A stretch of 63,269 nt of DNA from Evansella tamaricis (GTDB taxonomy: Bacteria > Bacillota > Bacilli > Bacillales > Salisediminibacteriaceae). Made by a program: the position numbers and the translations under genes. The notes beneath the pieces were generated by a model. It was given only the letters and a program-made list of their open reading frames with translations. It made no database searches and was not told where the DNA came from. The stretch is taken from NCBI RefSeq assembly GCF_019042215.1, contig NZ_JAHQCS010000048.1, positions 1-63,269 on the forward strand, in the 5' to 3' direction. Of this stretch, positions 18,880 to 31,709 are shown in pieces. Numbering within the stretch: position 1 is the stretch's first letter; each line of letters opens with the position of its first letter.

Positions 18880-19278
18880 TTACCAAATGTAAGCTAATAC
18901 TTCTCCTCCAACTTGTTGTTGGCGAGCTTCTTTATCAGTCACCATTCCATTAGATGATGAAATGATTGCAATTCCTAATCCTCCTAGTACGCGTGGAAGC
19001 TGATCAGCTTTTGCGTAAACTCGAAGTCCTGGTTTGCTTATTCTCTTAAGTCCAGTGATTACACGTTCATTGTTAGCACCGTACTTAAGGAAAATACGAA
19101 GGATACCTTGTTTGTTATCCTCAATATATTCAAAATCACGAATAAAACCTTCGCGCTTTAAAATGTCAGCTACTTCACGCTTAATTTTTGAAGCTGGAAG
19201 CTCCAAACTATTGTGTCGAACAGTATTCGCGTTACGAATACGTGTAAGCATATCAGCAATAGGATCTGTCATGACCAT
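18880..19278 (-). CDS. rpsH: 30S ribosomal protein S8 (uS8)
   Basis: A 132-residue protein that binds 16S rRNA helix 21. It shows [19 protein letters not shown] near the N-terminus, [10 protein letters not shown] and the C-terminal GGEVLAYIW. The MVMTDP start matches B. subtilis; an ATG two codons in is the alternative. Confidence 0.98.
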   Translation of the reverse strand: MVMTDPIADMLTRIRNANTVRHNSLELPASKIKREVADILKREGFIRDFEYIEDNKQGILRIFLKYGANNERVITGLKRISKPGLRVYAKADQLPRVLGGLGIAIISSSNGMVTDKEARQQQVGGEVLAYIW

Positions 19279-19305
19279 CGTATTTACCTCCTTCCCTATA
19301 CGGAA

Positions 19306-19509
<204 letters not shown>

Positions 19510-19520
19510 TTAGCACGAGC

Positions 19521-20060
19521 TTATTTTTGAAACGGCATGCCCATTTGAGTGAGTAGTTCACGTGCTTCTTCATCAGAATTAGCTGTCGTTACAATAACGA
19601 TGTCCATCCCGCGAACTTTATCAACTTTATCGTATTCAATTTCCGGAAAAATTAATTGTTCTTTTACTCCAAGTGTATAGTTACCTCGACCATCAAAGGC
19701 TTTTTTAGAAACCCCACGGAAGTCACGTACACGTGGTAAAGAAACACTCACTAGTTTATCTAAAAATGCATACATTCTCTCGCCGCGTAGTGTTACTTTT
19801 GCACCAATTGGCATTCCTTCGCGGAGTTTGAATCCTGCTATCGATTTCTTTGCTTTTGTAATTAAAGGTTTTTGACCAGAGATTGCTGAAAGCTCCTCAA
19901 CAGCTTTATCTAAAACTTTTGAGTTTTGTACAGCATCACCAACACCCATGTTAACTACAATCTTTTCAACTTTAGGTACTTCCATTACAGAAGAATAATT
20001 GAATTTCTCAGTTAATGCAGGAACGATATCTTTTCTATATCTCTCTTGCAGACGATTCAT
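19521..20060 (-). CDS. rplE: 50S ribosomal protein L5 (uL5)
   Basis: A 179-residue 5S-rRNA-binding protein. Motifs include [34 protein letters not shown] and [19 protein letters not shown]. Normal length. It lies between rplX and rpsN. Confidence 0.98.
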   Translation of the reverse strand: MNRLQERYRKDIVPALTEKFNYSSVMEVPKVEKIVVNMGVGDAVQNSKVLDKAVEELSAISGQKPLITKAKKSIAGFKLREGMPIGAKVTLRGERMYAFLDKLVSVSLPRVRDFRGVSKKAFDGRGNYTLGVKEQLIFPEIEYDKVDKVRGMDIVIVTTANSDEEARELLTQMGMPFQK

Positions 20061-20089
20061 TGAGTAGACCTCCTTTCAGCCACTGACGA

Positions 20090-20416
20090 TTACTTATCTA
20101 AAACTGCGCCAGATTTTTTTGCAATTCTTACTTTTTTCCCGTTCTCCACTTTATACCCAACACGAGTTGGATCACCCGTCTTCGGGTCGATTGGCATCAC
20201 GTTGGAAGCGTGAATTGGCGCTTCTTGATTTAGAATACCACCTTGTGGATTGGCTTGGGATGGTTTTGCGTGTTTCTTAACCAAATTTACGCCTTCCACT
20301 AATACACGAGATTGACTTGGGTATGCTTCAAGGATTTTACCTTCCTTGCCTTTGTCTTTCCCGGAGATTACTTTTACTGTATCTCCCTTTTTAACGTGTA
20401 ATTTCGTTTGAGACAT
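20090..20416 (-). CDS. rplX: 50S ribosomal protein L24 (uL24)
   Basis: A 108-residue assembly-initiator protein with an N-terminal KOW motif ([19 protein letters not shown]). AAGGAGG stands 8 bases before ATG 20416, so the slightly extended N-terminus [10 protein letters not shown] is probably real; B. subtilis starts directly at the MHVKK equivalent. Confidence 0.97.
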   Translation of the reverse strand: MSQTKLHVKKGDTVKVISGKDKGKEGKILEAYPSQSRVLVEGVNLVKKHAKPSQANPQGGILNQEAPIHASNVMPIDPKTGDPTRVGYKVENGKKVRIAKKSGAVLDK

Positions 20417-20459
20417 GAGGGCACCTCCTTAACACCTAAATTTCCGATCATTTTTATTA

Positions 20460-20828
20460 TTAAAGTACTTCAGGAGCTAAAGATACGATCTTCATAAACT
20501 GATTATCACGTAATTCACGTGCAACCGGACCGAAGATACGTGTCCCACGCGGGCTCTTATCGTCACGTACAATAACCGCAGCATTTTCATCAAATTTAAT
20601 GTATGATCCGTCTGGACGACGAACACCGCTCTTAGAACGTACGATTACCGCACGAACAACATCACCTTTCTTGACAACGCCACCAGGTGTTGCTTGCTTT
20701 ACAGTACAGACGATGACGTCTCCAATGTTAGCAGTCTTTCTCCCTGTGCCGCCAAGAACTTTAATGCACAATACTTCACGTGCTCCTGAGTTATCAGCTA
20801 CTTTTAATCGACTTTCTTGTTGAATCAT
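20460..20828 (-). CDS. rplN: 50S ribosomal protein L14 (uL14)
   Basis: A 122-residue protein at the 50S-30S interface. It begins [19 protein letters not shown] and contains [15 protein letters not shown] and GPVARELRD. Highly conserved length and sequence. Confidence 0.98.
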   Translation of the reverse strand: MIQQESRLKVADNSGAREVLCIKVLGGTGRKTANIGDVIVCTVKQATPGGVVKKGDVVRAVIVRSKSGVRRPDGSYIKFDENAAVIVRDDKSPRGTRIFGPVARELRDNQFMKIVSLAPEVL

Positions 20829-20870
20829 AGTTCTTTACCTCCCTTCAGGTAACCAAAACTTCTACTACTA

Positions 20871-21134
20871 TTAGATAATAACAGCCTCTTCTACTACTTC
20901 GACCAGACGGAATCGTTTATCTTTAGATAATGGACGAGTTTCCATAATTCTTACGATGTCGCCAGTTTTTGCTGTGTTTTCCTCGTCATGAGCCTTTAGC
21001 TTTTTAGAGTACTTAACACGCTTTCCGTAGAGTGAGTGTGTTTTATACGTTTCTACAACAACTGTGATCGTTTTGTCCATTTTGTCAGATACAACACGAC
21101 CAGTATAGCTCTTGCGATTGTTACGTTCTGTCAC
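20871..21134 (-). CDS. rpsQ: 30S ribosomal protein S17 (uS17)
   Basis: An 87-residue OB-fold protein. It shows [32 protein letters not shown] and [18 protein letters not shown]. It lies between rpmC and rplN. Normal. Confidence 0.98.
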   Translation of the reverse strand: MTERNNRKSYTGRVVSDKMDKTITVVVETYKTHSLYGKRVKYSKKLKAHDEENTAKTGDIVRIMETRPLSKDKRFRLVEVVEEAVII

Positions 21135-21155
21135 TGTGCAGACCTCCTCTCAGAG

Positions 21156-22445
<1,290 letters not shown>

Positions 22446-22447
22446 AT

Positions 22448-22789
22448 TTATCCCTCCTTCTTTTCTGTAAGAACAACCGTAATATGGCTAGTACGTTTGT
22501 TGATTCGGCTCGCACGTCCCATAGCACGTGGACGGAATCTTTTTAAAGTAACACCTTCGTCAACATATACTTTACTGACCACTAAATTGTCAGGTTCCAT
22601 TTCATAGTTATGCTCAGCGTTCGCGATGGCTGAATTTAATAGCTTTTCAACCACTGGTGAAGCTTTTTTCGGTGTGAGGCGTAGTATTGAAATTGCTTCT
22701 CCTACACCTTTTCCACGAATTAAGTCTACCACTAGGCGAACTTTACGAGGAGCAATGCGCACTTGTTTTGCAATTGCTTTTGCTTCCAT
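22448..22789 (-). CDS. rplV: 50S ribosomal protein L22 (uL22)
   Basis: A 113-residue protein whose beta-hairpin lines the exit tunnel. It has [18 protein letters not shown], and the hairpin [19 protein letters not shown] shows no insertion or deletion of the kind linked to macrolide resistance. Normal. Confidence 0.98.
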   Translation of the reverse strand: MEAKAIAKQVRIAPRKVRLVVDLIRGKGVGEAISILRLTPKKASPVVEKLLNSAIANAEHNYEMEPDNLVVSKVYVDEGVTLKRFRPRAMGRASRINKRTSHITVVLTEKKEG

Positions 22790-22810
22790 GGAAAGTACCT
22801 CCCCTCTTTA

Positions 22811-23089
22811 TTAACGTCGAGTTTTCTTGTCGTCTGCTGCATGCCCTTTATACGTTCTTGTTGGTGCAAACTCACCAAGTTTATGTCCAACCATATCCTC
22901 AGAAATATAAACCGGTACGTGTTTGCGACCGTCGTATACGGCGATTGTGTGACCGATGAATTCAGGGAAAATAGTAGAGCGGCGTGACCAAGTTTTAATT
23001 ACTCTTCTATCATCATTAGCGCTCATTACTTCAACTTTCTTCATTAAATGTTCATCGACAAAAGGTCCTTTTTTTAAGCTACGACCCAT
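22811..23089 (-). CDS. rpsS: 30S ribosomal protein S19 (uS19)
   Basis: A 92-residue protein of the 30S head with [38 protein letters not shown] and the [11 protein letters not shown] segment. Normal length and position between rplB and rplV. Confidence 0.98.
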   Translation of the reverse strand: MGRSLKKGPFVDEHLMKKVEVMSANDDRRVIKTWSRRSTIFPEFIGHTIAVYDGRKHVPVYISEDMVGHKLGEFAPTRTYKGHAADDKKTRR

Positions 23090-23152
23090 GATTGTACCTC
23101 CCTTCGCGATTGTGCTACGGCCCTACTACAAGAGAACCGTAGTAAAATCACG

Positions 23153-23983
23153 TTATTTTTTGCGACGACGCACAATATATTTATCCGTGTCTTTGTTTTT
23201 CTTACGAGTTTTGTATCCAAGAGTTGGTTTACCCCATGGAGACATAGGTGATTTACGTCCGATTGGCGCACGACCTTCACCACCACCGTGTGGGTGATCA
23301 ACTGGGTTCATAACAGAACCACGAACTGTAGGGCGCTTACCCATCCAACGGGATCGACCAGCTTTACCAATGTTAACAAGTTCATGTTCTACGTTACCTA
23401 CTTGACCGATAGAAGCGCGGCAAGTTGATAAGATTAAGCGTGTTTCACCAGAACCTAATCTTACAAGAACATATTCCCCTTCTTTACCTAACAATTGAGC
23501 TTCTGCTCCAGCAGATCGGACAAGTTGCCCACCTTTACCTGGTCTTAACTCAATATTGTGAAGAATTGTACCAACTGGAATGTCTTTTAATTGTAATGCA
23601 TTACCAACTTTAATATCCGCATCTTTTCCAGACATGATTTCCATGCCCACTTTAAGACCTTTCGGTGCAATGATGTAACGTTTCTCACCATCAGCATAGT
23701 TAATTAATGCAATATTAGCAGAACGGTTAGGATCATATTCGATCGTAGCAACGCGCCCTGGAATTCCATCTTTGTCACGCTTGAAATCAATAACACGATA
23801 TTGACGCTTATGCCCACCACCTTGGTGACGTACAGTCAAACGACCTTGGTTGTTACGGCCGCCTTTACTTTTCAACGGCTCAAGAAGTGACTTTTCTGGT
23901 TTGTCAGTCGTTAGGTCTTGAAAGTCTAACGTCGTCATACCACGTCGACCGTTTGTGGTTGGTTTATACTTTTTAATAGGCAT
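23153..23983 (-). CDS. rplB: 50S ribosomal protein L2 (uL2)
   Basis: A 276-residue protein essential for subunit joining and peptidyl transfer. It has [20 protein letters not shown] at the start, [12 protein letters not shown], and the conserved C-terminal [18 protein letters not shown] holding the key histidine. Normal. Confidence 0.98.
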   Translation of the reverse strand: MPIKKYKPTTNGRRGMTTLDFQDLTTDKPEKSLLEPLKSKGGRNNQGRLTVRHQGGGHKRQYRVIDFKRDKDGIPGRVATIEYDPNRSANIALINYADGEKRYIIAPKGLKVGMEIMSGKDADIKVGNALQLKDIPVGTILHNIELRPGKGGQLVRSAGAEAQLLGKEGEYVLVRLGSGETRLILSTCRASIGQVGNVEHELVNIGKAGRSRWMGKRPTVRGSVMNPVDHPHGGGEGRAPIGRKSPMSPWGKPTLGYKTRKKNKDTDKYIVRRRKK

Positions 23984-24013
23984 CAGCTTTTCCCTCCTTC
24001 TCTAAAAAACTTT

Positions 24014-24304
24014 TTACACACCCTCAAAGAATTCTAAGTCTTTGCTCTCCGGTGTTAGTTGTACAATGGCTTTTTTGCGCTTGGCAGTATAGCCTGTATG
24101 ACGTCCGAAACGACGGAATTTACCTTTGTAGTTCATTGTGTTTACTTTCGTCACAGAAACTCCAAAAATCTCTTCCACTGCATTTTTAATTTGAGTCTTA
24201 TTAGCTCTTGGGTCCACTTCGAAAGTGTACTTCTTTTCAGCCATAAGGTCCGTGGAACGTTCAGTGATTACGGGGCGCTTAATGATATCGCGAGCATTTG
24301 CCAT
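24014..24304 (-). CDS. rplW: 50S ribosomal protein L23 (uL23)
   Basis: A 96-residue protein at the tunnel exit, the docking site for trigger factor and SRP. It shows [19 protein letters not shown] and [19 protein letters not shown]. The start shares one base with the rplD stop, indicating coupling. Confidence 0.98.
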   Translation of the reverse strand: MANARDIIKRPVITERSTDLMAEKKYTFEVDPRANKTQIKNAVEEIFGVSVTKVNTMNYKGKFRRFGRHTGYTAKRKKAIVQLTPESKDLEFFEGV

Positions 24305-24927
24305 TATGCAAGCACCTCCTCTACCTTTTTCACAGCATCTTGTGTAATGATTAAATGATCATAGTTTAATACGTCAAGAACATTAACACCGTCTGCAGTG
24401 ATAAATTTTACACCAGGGATGTTTCTCGCGGATAAAGCAACAGTATCATTGTAATCTGCAGTAACAACTAGTGCTTTTTTCTCCACAGAAAGTCCGTTAA
24501 GAACACTTAACATTTCTTTCGTTTTAGGAGCTTCTAAAGTCAATCCTTCCAAAACGCGAATTTCATCTGCATTCACTTTGGAAGAAAGAGCAGACCTTAA
24601 CGCCAAACGACGTTGTTTTTTCGGTAAATTATAGTTATAACTACGTGGTTGTGGTCCAAATACTACTCCACCGCCAACCCATTGAGGTGAACGGATTGAT
24701 CCTTGCCGCGCACGACCTGTTCCTTTTTGTCGCCAAGGCTTACGTCCGCCTCCGCGAACATCTGAACGACCTTTAGTAGCATGAGTACCTTGTCGTTGAG
24801 ATGCTTGTTGCATCACAACAGCGTCAAATAGAACACTTTCATTAGGTTCGATACCGAACACGCTGTCTGATAGTTCAATATCGCCTACTTGTGAGCCAGT
24901 TTGATTGTACAAAGTAACTTTAGGCAT
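24304..24927 (-). CDS. rplD: 50S ribosomal protein L4 (uL4)
   Basis: A 207-residue protein with a long loop lining the exit tunnel ([20 protein letters not shown], with Gln-Gly-Thr-Gly unchanged at the macrolide site). In E. coli L4 represses its own operon; that mechanism is not known in Bacillus. Normal length. Confidence 0.98.
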   Translation of the reverse strand: MPKVTLYNQTGSQVGDIELSDSVFGIEPNESVLFDAVVMQQASQRQGTHATKGRSDVRGGGRKPWRQKGTGRARQGSIRSPQWVGGGVVFGPQPRSYNYNLPKKQRRLALRSALSSKVNADEIRVLEGLTLEAPKTKEMLSVLNGLSVEKKALVVTADYNDTVALSARNIPGVKFITADGVNVLDVLNYDHLIITQDAVKKVEEVLA

Positions 24928-24953
24928 CTGGGCTCCTCCTTTCCTTCTCGATC

Positions 24954-25586
24954 TTATTCAGCTGCTTTTACTGCAGATTTTACGGTAACGTAGCTTTTTC
25001 TAGCTCCTGGTACGTTCCCTTTCACTAACAGTAAGTTGCGCTCTGTATCAACACGTACGATTTCTAGATTTTGAATAGTCACTTGCTCTCCACCCATTCG
25101 GCCAGGTAATGCTTTACCTTTTAGAACGTGGTTAGGGTCAACTGGACCCATTGAACCAGGACGACGGTGATAACGGGAACCGTGGGACATTGGTCCACGA
25201 GATTGGTTATGACGCTTGATTGAACCAGCGAATCCTTTACCTTTTGAAGTTCCTGTCACATCAACGATGTCACCTGTTGCAAATGTATCTACTTTGACTT
25301 CTTGACCAATTTCATAATCCGCTGCTGTAACACCACGGAATTCCTTAACGAAGCGCTTAGGGTTTGTCTTCGCTTTTTCTGCATGACCTTTTGCAGGTTT
25401 TGTGAACTGAACCGGTTTTTTGTCGGCAAATCCTAATTGAATTGCATCGTAACCTTCTCCTTCAACTGTTTTCCTTTGAAGAACTACGTTAGGCTCCGCT
25501 TCGATTACAGTTACCGGAATAACCTCACCGTTTTCAGCAAAAACTTGAGTCATACCTAATTTTCTACCTAAGATTCCTTTGGCCAT
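24954..25586 (-). CDS. rplC: 50S ribosomal protein L3 (uL3)
   Basis: A 210-residue early-assembly protein. It shows [18 protein letters not shown], the loop [19 protein letters not shown] reaching the peptidyl transferase centre and [15 protein letters not shown]. Normal. Confidence 0.98.
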   Translation of the reverse strand: MAKGILGRKLGMTQVFAENGEVIPVTVIEAEPNVVLQRKTVEGEGYDAIQLGFADKKPVQFTKPAKGHAEKAKTNPKRFVKEFRGVTAADYEIGQEVKVDTFATGDIVDVTGTSKGKGFAGSIKRHNQSRGPMSHGSRYHRRPGSMGPVDPNHVLKGKALPGRMGGEQVTIQNLEIVRVDTERNLLLVKGNVPGARKSYVTVKSAVKAAE

Positions 25587-25624
25587 GAGTCACACCTCCT
25601 ATTAATTCAATAAATTTTCATGTA

Positions 25625-26068
<444 letters not shown>

Positions 26069-26097
26069 ATTATACAAAAAACAATAGCCTAATGCAA
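26069..26097 (-). promoter_or_regulatory. Proximal promoter of the S10-spc-alpha cluster
   Basis: -35 TTGCAT (26092-26097), 17-base spacer and perfect -10 TATAAT (26069-26074), about 135 bases before rpsJ. With the distal promoter at 26137-26165 this gives two tandem promoters, as described for B. subtilis. Confidence 0.8.
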
Positions 26098-26136
26098 GAG
26101 TTTTATGCATAATATTTTCTTTTTCACACTTTTTCT

Positions 26137-26165
26137 ATTATACATGTGCCAGTTAGTGTTTTCAA
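26137..26165 (-). promoter_or_regulatory. Distal promoter of the S10-spc-alpha cluster
   Basis: -35 TTGAAA (26160-26165), 17-base spacer and perfect -10 TATAAT (26137-26142). Confidence 0.75.
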
Positions 26166-26603
26166 CCTGTATTTTTGGTATTTAACAGGATTCTAACAGA
26201 GAATTATATCCAGTTTTTGAATTGTGTCCATTTTGGAACGGCGAACGCTAGTTTTTATGGATTTTGTCTTTTGTAAATACCCTGTTAAGTTGTCGATTCC
26301 TTCTATATATAGACAGTTATTTCATAATTTAAACTTTTTATGTCTTAAGGAATGGGGATAATTCTGCAAATGCAATAGGTGATAGTGCGGTTGGTTTCAC
26401 GCATTGATTTGATGTGATGGACTATGGTTTTATTTTGGTCTCACACATCTCATCTCTCATCTCAAGCACAACCCAAACCGTATAAGGTATGTAGGGAGTT
26501 CCCCAAATGTGCATAGGAGTAGAAATTCTGTTTTTTAATCGGTACTTTGCAAAGGATATTATAGCAGGACGAGCTTTTTCCTAGATAAAATTAAAAGGAT
26601 ACC
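26166..26603. other. AT-rich gap between S10 promoters and NERD gene, nothing identified
   Basis: About 440 bases without a supportable gene, repeat or terminator. The NERD gene ends at its left-hand side (26604) with no obvious hairpin, so read-through into the S10 promoters is possible. Confidence 0.6.
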
Positions 26604-27572
26604 TTATTTTTCAATAGGAAGGTAGTAAATGGTATATTTCCTCTGCCCTGTTGATGGCAGCCTCATAGAGGCAAGAATCTTTTGGGCAACTGATCTTGAT
26701 GGTAAATGTAGAAATTCACGTAATTGACCATTTGTAATTTCCCTACCATATAATAAGGAAAAATCTCTTATTGCTTCGAGATGAGCATCTGAGGATTTGT
26801 GATTACATTTCGGGCATACCCAAATTCCATTAAATCTCTTCATGGAAAAACTTTCACAGTTATTGCACTTTACTCCTTTTATAATGGATTTATTGGGTAT
26901 TTGAAATTGGTTTAAATAATCTGGGTCTTCCGGTACGTTGTATTTACATAATAACTTTGATAATTTATTTAAATCTTTGCTTGTGTAAATTTCCATTTCA
27001 TAAGTAAATAGTAGTGAGTCAATTTTAGATAAAATTTCTGGGGCCTTAAGTAATCTATTGAGGAAGGGATAGTTTGCGGGAGGGGTTTCCAGAACGACAT
27101 TTCGATTAGTAAAAACTACGAGGGACTTAATGGAAATAGCAGGATACTTCATTTTTTTCAGCCATGCCTTAAACCTTTTTTCCTGAAGTGATATTTGTAA
27201 AACTGGGTCTGAGTATACATTACGCCTTCCTTTATTCAATTGTATAAACTGCTTGAAGCAACTGTCGATTGTTATATATCCTGTCCAATATTTCGAATCC
27301 ATTATTAGTATGAAGTATTTGGTTAATAGTATAGCATCCATTTGAAAATAGCCATTATCGTCTTTTAGTCTAATATTGTTCAAAACGAGAAAATCATCTT
27401 GGGTTAGAAATCTTAAATAATACTCTAATTTTAGTTCTCCTTCATATCCAGCTAGTTCTTTGTTTAAGATGTCGTTAAGTAAATCACGTTGTGGGAGATT
27501 ATGTGGCGTGCGTGAAAGCAAAACTTCCAATTTTTGAATCTTCCTGGATTTTTTCGCTTTCTTTTTGATCAT
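26604..27572 (-). CDS. NERD-domain protein with zinc ribbon and C-terminal helical domain
   Basis: A 322-residue protein. The start is ATG 27572, placed by AGAGGA 10 bases upstream; a GTG three codons earlier lies too close to that site. The NERD (nuclease-related) domain, about 40-160, has GYEGELKLEYYL, then FQMDAILLT and IMDSKYWTG, corresponding to the Glu, Asp and (Asp/Glu)-x-Lys positions of the restriction-like fold. A zinc ribbon follows (CNNC and CPKC, about 232-257). The C-terminal part (DFSLLYGREITNGQLREFLHLPS and on) looks like a winged-helix. The cellular role is unknown and nuclease activity unproven. It interrupts the usual tuf-rpsJ adjacency and has its own promoter, suggesting insertion. 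Confidence 0.85.
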   Translation of the reverse strand: MIKKKAKKSRKIQKLEVLLSRTPHNLPQRDLLNDILNKELAGYEGELKLEYYLRFLTQDDFLVLNNIRLKDDNGYFQMDAILLTKYFILIMDSKYWTGYITIDSCFKQFIQLNKGRRNVYSDPVLQISLQEKRFKAWLKKMKYPAISIKSLVVFTNRNVVLETPPANYPFLNRLLKAPEILSKIDSLLFTYEMEIYTSKDLNKLSKLLCKYNVPEDPDYLNQFQIPNKSIIKGVKCNNCESFSMKRFNGIWVCPKCNHKSSDAHLEAIRDFSLLYGREITNGQLREFLHLPSRSVAQKILASMRLPSTGQRKYTIYYLPIEK

Positions 27573-27809
27573 CTTTGTCACTTCCTCTATTTAGTTTTTA
27601 GTTGTTTTGAGTTGAGAATCAATTTGAGATAATCTTGGTTCAGATGGGAGAAGTTGATTTATTGTTGATGAATTTAATTGAAAGGGGAAAGGGGTGAATT
27701 GCTTGTGTGAAAATCTTTTAATCAATCGGCAGGCAGAAATTGGGGTGATATGATTCAATTTATGTGATATTTAGGTTCCCGGGGAAACTAAGTGGCTTTA
27801 TCTAACCTA

Positions 27810-27838
27810 TTTATACCAGATATCATATGAGATGTCAT
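27810..27838 (-). promoter_or_regulatory. Candidate promoter of the NERD gene
   Basis: -35 ATGACA (27833-27838), 17-base spacer and -10 TATAAA (27810-27815), each five of six consensus bases. The resulting leader is about 230 bases long with no clear structure seen. Confidence 0.5.
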
Positions 27839-27912
27839 CATAAATTTTGTCTAAATTTGTAATTTAGGGGCTGATTTGTTTAAAAGAGCTCTTTATGGTG
27901 CCAGTCGAAGGG

Positions 27913-28066
27913 TTCTATGCGCCAATTATGAGGGGTTATGCGCCGGATACAGGGGCGTATGCGCCAGATTCAGGGGCGTATGCGCCGGATTCAGGGGCGT
28001 ATGCGCCACGTCCATATTCCCGCCATTTTCCTGCCATATTCCTGCCATATTCCCGCCATATTACCA
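27913..28066. repeat. Two-part minisatellite: five 21-bp units then five 11-bp units
   Basis: Units of 21 bp start at 27913, 27934, 27955, 27976 and 27997 (core GCGTATGCGCCGGATTCAGGG, changing unit to unit; the last is partial). They are followed directly by 11-bp units at 28012, 28023, 28034, 28045 and 28056 (core CCATATTCCCG). Each 21-bp unit holds the near-palindrome GGCGTATGCGCC. The frames through it would encode repeats such as YAPDSGA, but they lack a convincing ribosome site. It lies between the NERD gene promoter and the tuf terminator. Confidence 0.9.
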
Positions 28067-28156
28067 CCTGCAAAAATCCACTCCTACAATAATTCCAAAA
28101 CAAACACCAAATCCCCCCCAATAAAACCACTTTTCTCACAACTTTAGAACAAAAAA

Positions 28157-28186
28157 ACACCTTGGGATAATCATATCCCAAGGTGT
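28157..28186. terminator. Strong terminator after tuf
   Basis: A perfect 13-bp stem ACACCTTGGGATA/TATCCCAAGGTGT with a 4-base loop, followed on the minus strand by a T-run. It ends the str operon and isolates the NERD interval from tuf transcription. Confidence 0.95.
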
Positions 28187-28200
28187 TTTTGATCAATTAA

Positions 28201-29391
28201 TTACTCTTGAATAGATGCAACAACGCCGGCACCAACAGTACGTCCACCCTCACGGATAGAGAACTTAGTACCTTCTTCGATAGCGATTGGAGAGATTAAC
28301 TCAACAGTCATTTCTACGTTGTCACCAGGCATAACCATTTCTACACCGTCTGGTAGGTTACAAATACCTGTTACGTCAGTGGTACGGAAGTAGAACTGCG
28401 GACGGTAGTTAGTGAAGAATGGAGTGTGACGTCCACCTTCTTCTTTTGAAAGAACATAAACTTCAGCTTTGAACTTAGTATGTGGAGTGATTGTTCCTGG
28501 CTTAGCAAGTACTTGTCCACGGTTTACTTCATCACGAGATACACCACGAAGTAAAGCACCAATGTTGTCTCCAGCTTCAGCATAGTCAAGAAGTTTACGG
28601 AACATCTCTACACCAGTACAAGTTGTTTTCTTTGGCTCTTCAGTAAGACCAATGATTTCAATCTCGTCACCAACGTTTAATTGTCCACGCTCCACACGAC
28701 CAGTAGCAACTGTTCCACGACCAGTGATTGAGAAAACATCCTCAACAGGCATCATGAATGGCTTATCTTTGTCACGTTCTGGAGTTGGGATGTAGCTATC
28801 AACAGCGTCCATTAATTCAAAGATTTTTGCAGCATACTCTTCGTCTCCTTCAAGAGCTTTAAGAGCAGAACCAGCGATTACAGGAATATCATCACCAGGG
28901 AAGTCGTACTCAGAAAGAAGGTCACGTACTTCCATTTCTACTAACTCAAGAAGTTCTTCGTCGTCTACCATGTCAACTTTGTTTAAGAAAACAACGATGT
29001 AAGGTACACCTACTTGACGAGATAAAAGGATGTGCTCACGAGTTTGTGGCATTGGACCATCAGCAGCAGATACTACTAGGATAGCTCCGTCCATTTGTGC
29101 AGCACCAGTGATCATGTTTTTAACATAGTCTGCGTGTCCTGGGCAGTCCACATGTGCATAGTGACGTGCGTCAGTTTCGTACTCAACGTGAGCAGTTGAG
29201 ATTGTGATTCCACGCTCACGCTCTTCTGGAGCACCGTCAATTTGGTCATAAGCCATTGCAGTACCTTTACCAGATTTCTTGTGTAATACAGTAGAGATTG
29301 CAGCAGTTAATGTAGTTTTACCATGGTCAACGTGTCCAATTGTACCAATGTTGGCATGTGTCTTGGAACGATCAAATTTTTCCTTACCCAT
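28201..29391 (-). CDS. tuf: Elongation factor Tu
   Basis: A 396-residue GTPase that brings aminoacyl-tRNA to the ribosome. G1 is [13 protein letters not shown] (19-31), G3 [11 protein letters not shown], and G4 NKVD. Domains 2 and 3 follow with [17 protein letters not shown] 29391 follows AAGGAGG. It is the last gene of the str operon, 120 bases after fusA. Its stop is about 15 bases before the strong terminator. Confidence 0.99.
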   Translation of the reverse strand: MGKEKFDRSKTHANIGTIGHVDHGKTTLTAAISTVLHKKSGKGTAMAYDQIDGAPEERERGITISTAHVEYETDARHYAHVDCPGHADYVKNMITGAAQMDGAILVVSAADGPMPQTREHILLSRQVGVPYIVVFLNKVDMVDDEELLELVEMEVRDLLSEYDFPGDDIPVIAGSALKALEGDEEYAAKIFELMDAVDSYIPTPERDKDKPFMMPVEDVFSITGRGTVATGRVERGQLNVGDEIEIIGLTEEPKKTTCTGVEMFRKLLDYAEAGDNIGALLRGVSRDEVNRGQVLAKPGTITPHTKFKAEVYVLSKEEGGRHTPFFTNYRPQFYFRTTDVTGICNLPDGVEMVMPGDNVEMTVELISPIAIEEGTKFSIREGGRTVGAGVVASIQE

Positions 29392-29511
29392 GTTTAATTC
29401 CTCCTTATATTGAGAAAAGTTTTTTATTTTTAGGAAGAAAGGCGTTAGGCCAATGTCCTTTTTACCTTTCTTAGCTTACAACAAAATTAAGCAGCAGACA
29501 ATATTTCTCTA

Positions 29512-31590
29512 TTATCTACCTTGATTTTTCTTAATAATTTCTTCACCGACACTCTTAGGAACTTCTTCATAGTGATCGAAATGCATCGTGTACTGACCAC
29601 GACCTTGAGTATTCGAACGTAATGAAGTTGCGTAACCAAACATTTCAGCAAGCGGCACCATCGCTTTAACGATTTGTGCATTTCCTCGGGCATCCATTCC
29701 TTCCACACGTCCACGACGGGAAGTAATGTCACCCATGATGTCACCCATATATTCTTCAGGGATAACAACTTCTACTCTCATGATTGGCTCAAGTAATACA
29801 GGCTTACATTTGTTTTTCGCTTCTTTCAATGCCATAGAGGCTGCGATCTTAAACGCCATTTCATTGGAGTCAACATCGTGATAAGAACCGTCATACAATT
29901 TAGCCTTAATGTCGATAATTGGGAATCCAGCTAAAAGACCGTTATCTAATGAATCTTCTAATCCAGCTTTTACTGAACCGATATATTCACGAGGTACAAC
30001 CCCACCGACAACAGCATCTTCAAATTCAAAACCTGCACCTTCTTCATTTGGAGTAAACTCTATCCAAACATGACCGTATTGACCACGACCACCCGATTGA
30101 CGTACAAATTTACCTTCACATTTTGCCGCTTCTCGGATTGTTTCACGATAGGATACTTGAGGTGCACCAACATTTGCTTCCACTTTGAATTCACGTTTCA
30201 TACGGTCAACGATGATATCTAAGTGAAGCTCACCCATACCAGCAATAATCGTTTGTCCTGTTTCTTCATCAGTATGTGTACGGAACGTTGGATCTTCTTC
30301 CGCAAGCTTCGCTAAAGCCATACCCATTTTATCTTGGTCTGCCTTAGATTTAGGCTCTACAGATAATGAGATAACCGGCTCTGGGAATTCCATAGATTCA
30401 AGAATAACAAGATTCTTTTCATCACATAAGGTATCTCCAGTGGAAGTTTCTTTTAACCCAACTCCTGCTGCAATATCCCCAGAGTAAACAGTTGAAATCT
30501 CTTCACGATGGTTCGCGTGCATTTGTAGGATACGTCCCATACGTTCACGCTTACCTTTCGTTGAGTTAACAACATATGAACCTGAGTTTACTGTACCTGA
30601 ATATACACGGAAGAAAGTTAGTTTTCCTACAAATGGGTCTGTCATTACTTTGAATGCCAACGCAGAGAATGGCTCTTCATCGTTTGAATGACGGATAACT
30701 TCTTCTTCGCTATCAGGTAGCACACCTTTAATTGAAGGTACGTCAGTTGGAGCTGGTAAGTAATCAATAACTGCATCCAACATTAATTGAACACCTTTAT
30801 TTTTAAATGCGGAACCACAAATTACTGGGTAGAAATCAACATTAATTGTTCCTTTTCGGATGGCAGCTTTCAGTTCTTCAACTGTCACTTCTTCACCTTC
30901 AAGGTATTTCATCATTAGATCTTCATCTAATTCCGAAACAGCTTCAACTAATTTATCATGATATTCTTCCGCTTGTGCTTTATACTCTTCAGGAATTTCA
31001 CGTGCATCTGTACGTGTTCCTAAATCGTCTTCATAGAAATATGCTTTCATTTCAACGAGGTCAATAATTCCCTCGAAATCATCTTCTGCACCAATTGGTA
31101 ATTGAATTGCATGTGCATTAGCACCTAGGCGATCATGCAAAGTACCTAAAGAGTAGATGAAGTCAGCACCAATTTTATCCATTTTATTAACAAATACAAC
31201 TCGTGGTACTCCATAAGTTGTTGCTTGGCGCCAAACTGTTTCAGTCTGAGGTTCAACACCAGATTGAGCGTCTAGAACAGCTACCGCACCATCAAGTACA
31301 CGAAGAGAACGTTCTACTTCAACTGTAAAGTCTACGTGCCCTGGTGTATCAATGATATTTACTCGATACCCTTTCCATTGTGCAGTTGTTGCCGCAGATG
31401 TAATTGTGATCCCACGTTCTTGCTCTTGCTCCATCCAGTCCATCTGGGAAGCACCTTCGTGAGTCTCACCAATCTTATGAATACGCCCTGTGTAGAAAAG
31501 AACTCGTTCTGTCGTTGTTGTTTTACCAGCATCAATGTGCGCCATGATACCAATATTACGAGTTTTTTCTAAGGAGAATTCTCTAGCCAT
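29512..31590 (-). CDS. fusA: Elongation factor G
   Basis: A 692-residue translocase GTPase. G1 reads [19 protein letters not shown] (17-35), the switch [15 protein letters not shown], and G4 NKMDKIGA. Domains II-V follow and end in [15 protein letters not shown]. Typical length for Bacillus EF-G1. It lies between rpsG and tuf. Confidence 0.99.
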   Translation of the reverse strand: MAREFSLEKTRNIGIMAHIDAGKTTTTERVLFYTGRIHKIGETHEGASQMDWMEQEQERGITITSAATTAQWKGYRVNIIDTPGHVDFTVEVERSLRVLDGAVAVLDAQSGVEPQTETVWRQATTYGVPRVVFVNKMDKIGADFIYSLGTLHDRLGANAHAIQLPIGAEDDFEGIIDLVEMKAYFYEDDLGTRTDAREIPEEYKAQAEEYHDKLVEAVSELDEDLMMKYLEGEEVTVEELKAAIRKGTINVDFYPVICGSAFKNKGVQLMLDAVIDYLPAPTDVPSIKGVLPDSEEEVIRHSNDEEPFSALAFKVMTDPFVGKLTFFRVYSGTVNSGSYVVNSTKGKRERMGRILQMHANHREEISTVYSGDIAAGVGLKETSTGDTLCDEKNLVILESMEFPEPVISLSVEPKSKADQDKMGMALAKLAEEDPTFRTHTDEETGQTIIAGMGELHLDIIVDRMKREFKVEANVGAPQVSYRETIREAAKCEGKFVRQSGGRGQYGHVWIEFTPNEEGAGFEFEDAVVGGVVPREYIGSVKAGLEDSLDNGLLAGFPIIDIKAKLYDGSYHDVDSNEMAFKIAASMALKEAKNKCKPVLLEPIMRVEVVIPEEYMGDIMGDITSRRGRVEGMDARGNAQIVKAMVPLAEMFGYATSLRSNTQGRGQYTMHFDHYEEVPKSVGEEIIKKNQGR

Positions 31591-31709
31591 TGGTAATTTT
31601 CTCCTTCCTATGTGAAGAGTTATATTTATGGGAGAAAACAGTCAAAGGGATACCCTAAGACTGTGTCCCGAATGCTTTCAGAGCACAGACTTATGCCGTC
31701 ACTCTGGTT

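Noticed and set aside
26604-27572. NERD gene as part of a defence system
   Set aside because: It is a single gene with no partner methylase, helicase or toxin. The neighbours are ribosomal.
27936-28196. Reading frame with YAPESGA repeats on the minus strand and similar frames on the plus strand
   Set aside because: The frames cross the tuf terminator or lack a ribosome site, and the repeats appear in several frames because of the 21-bp unit. It is treated as a repeat.
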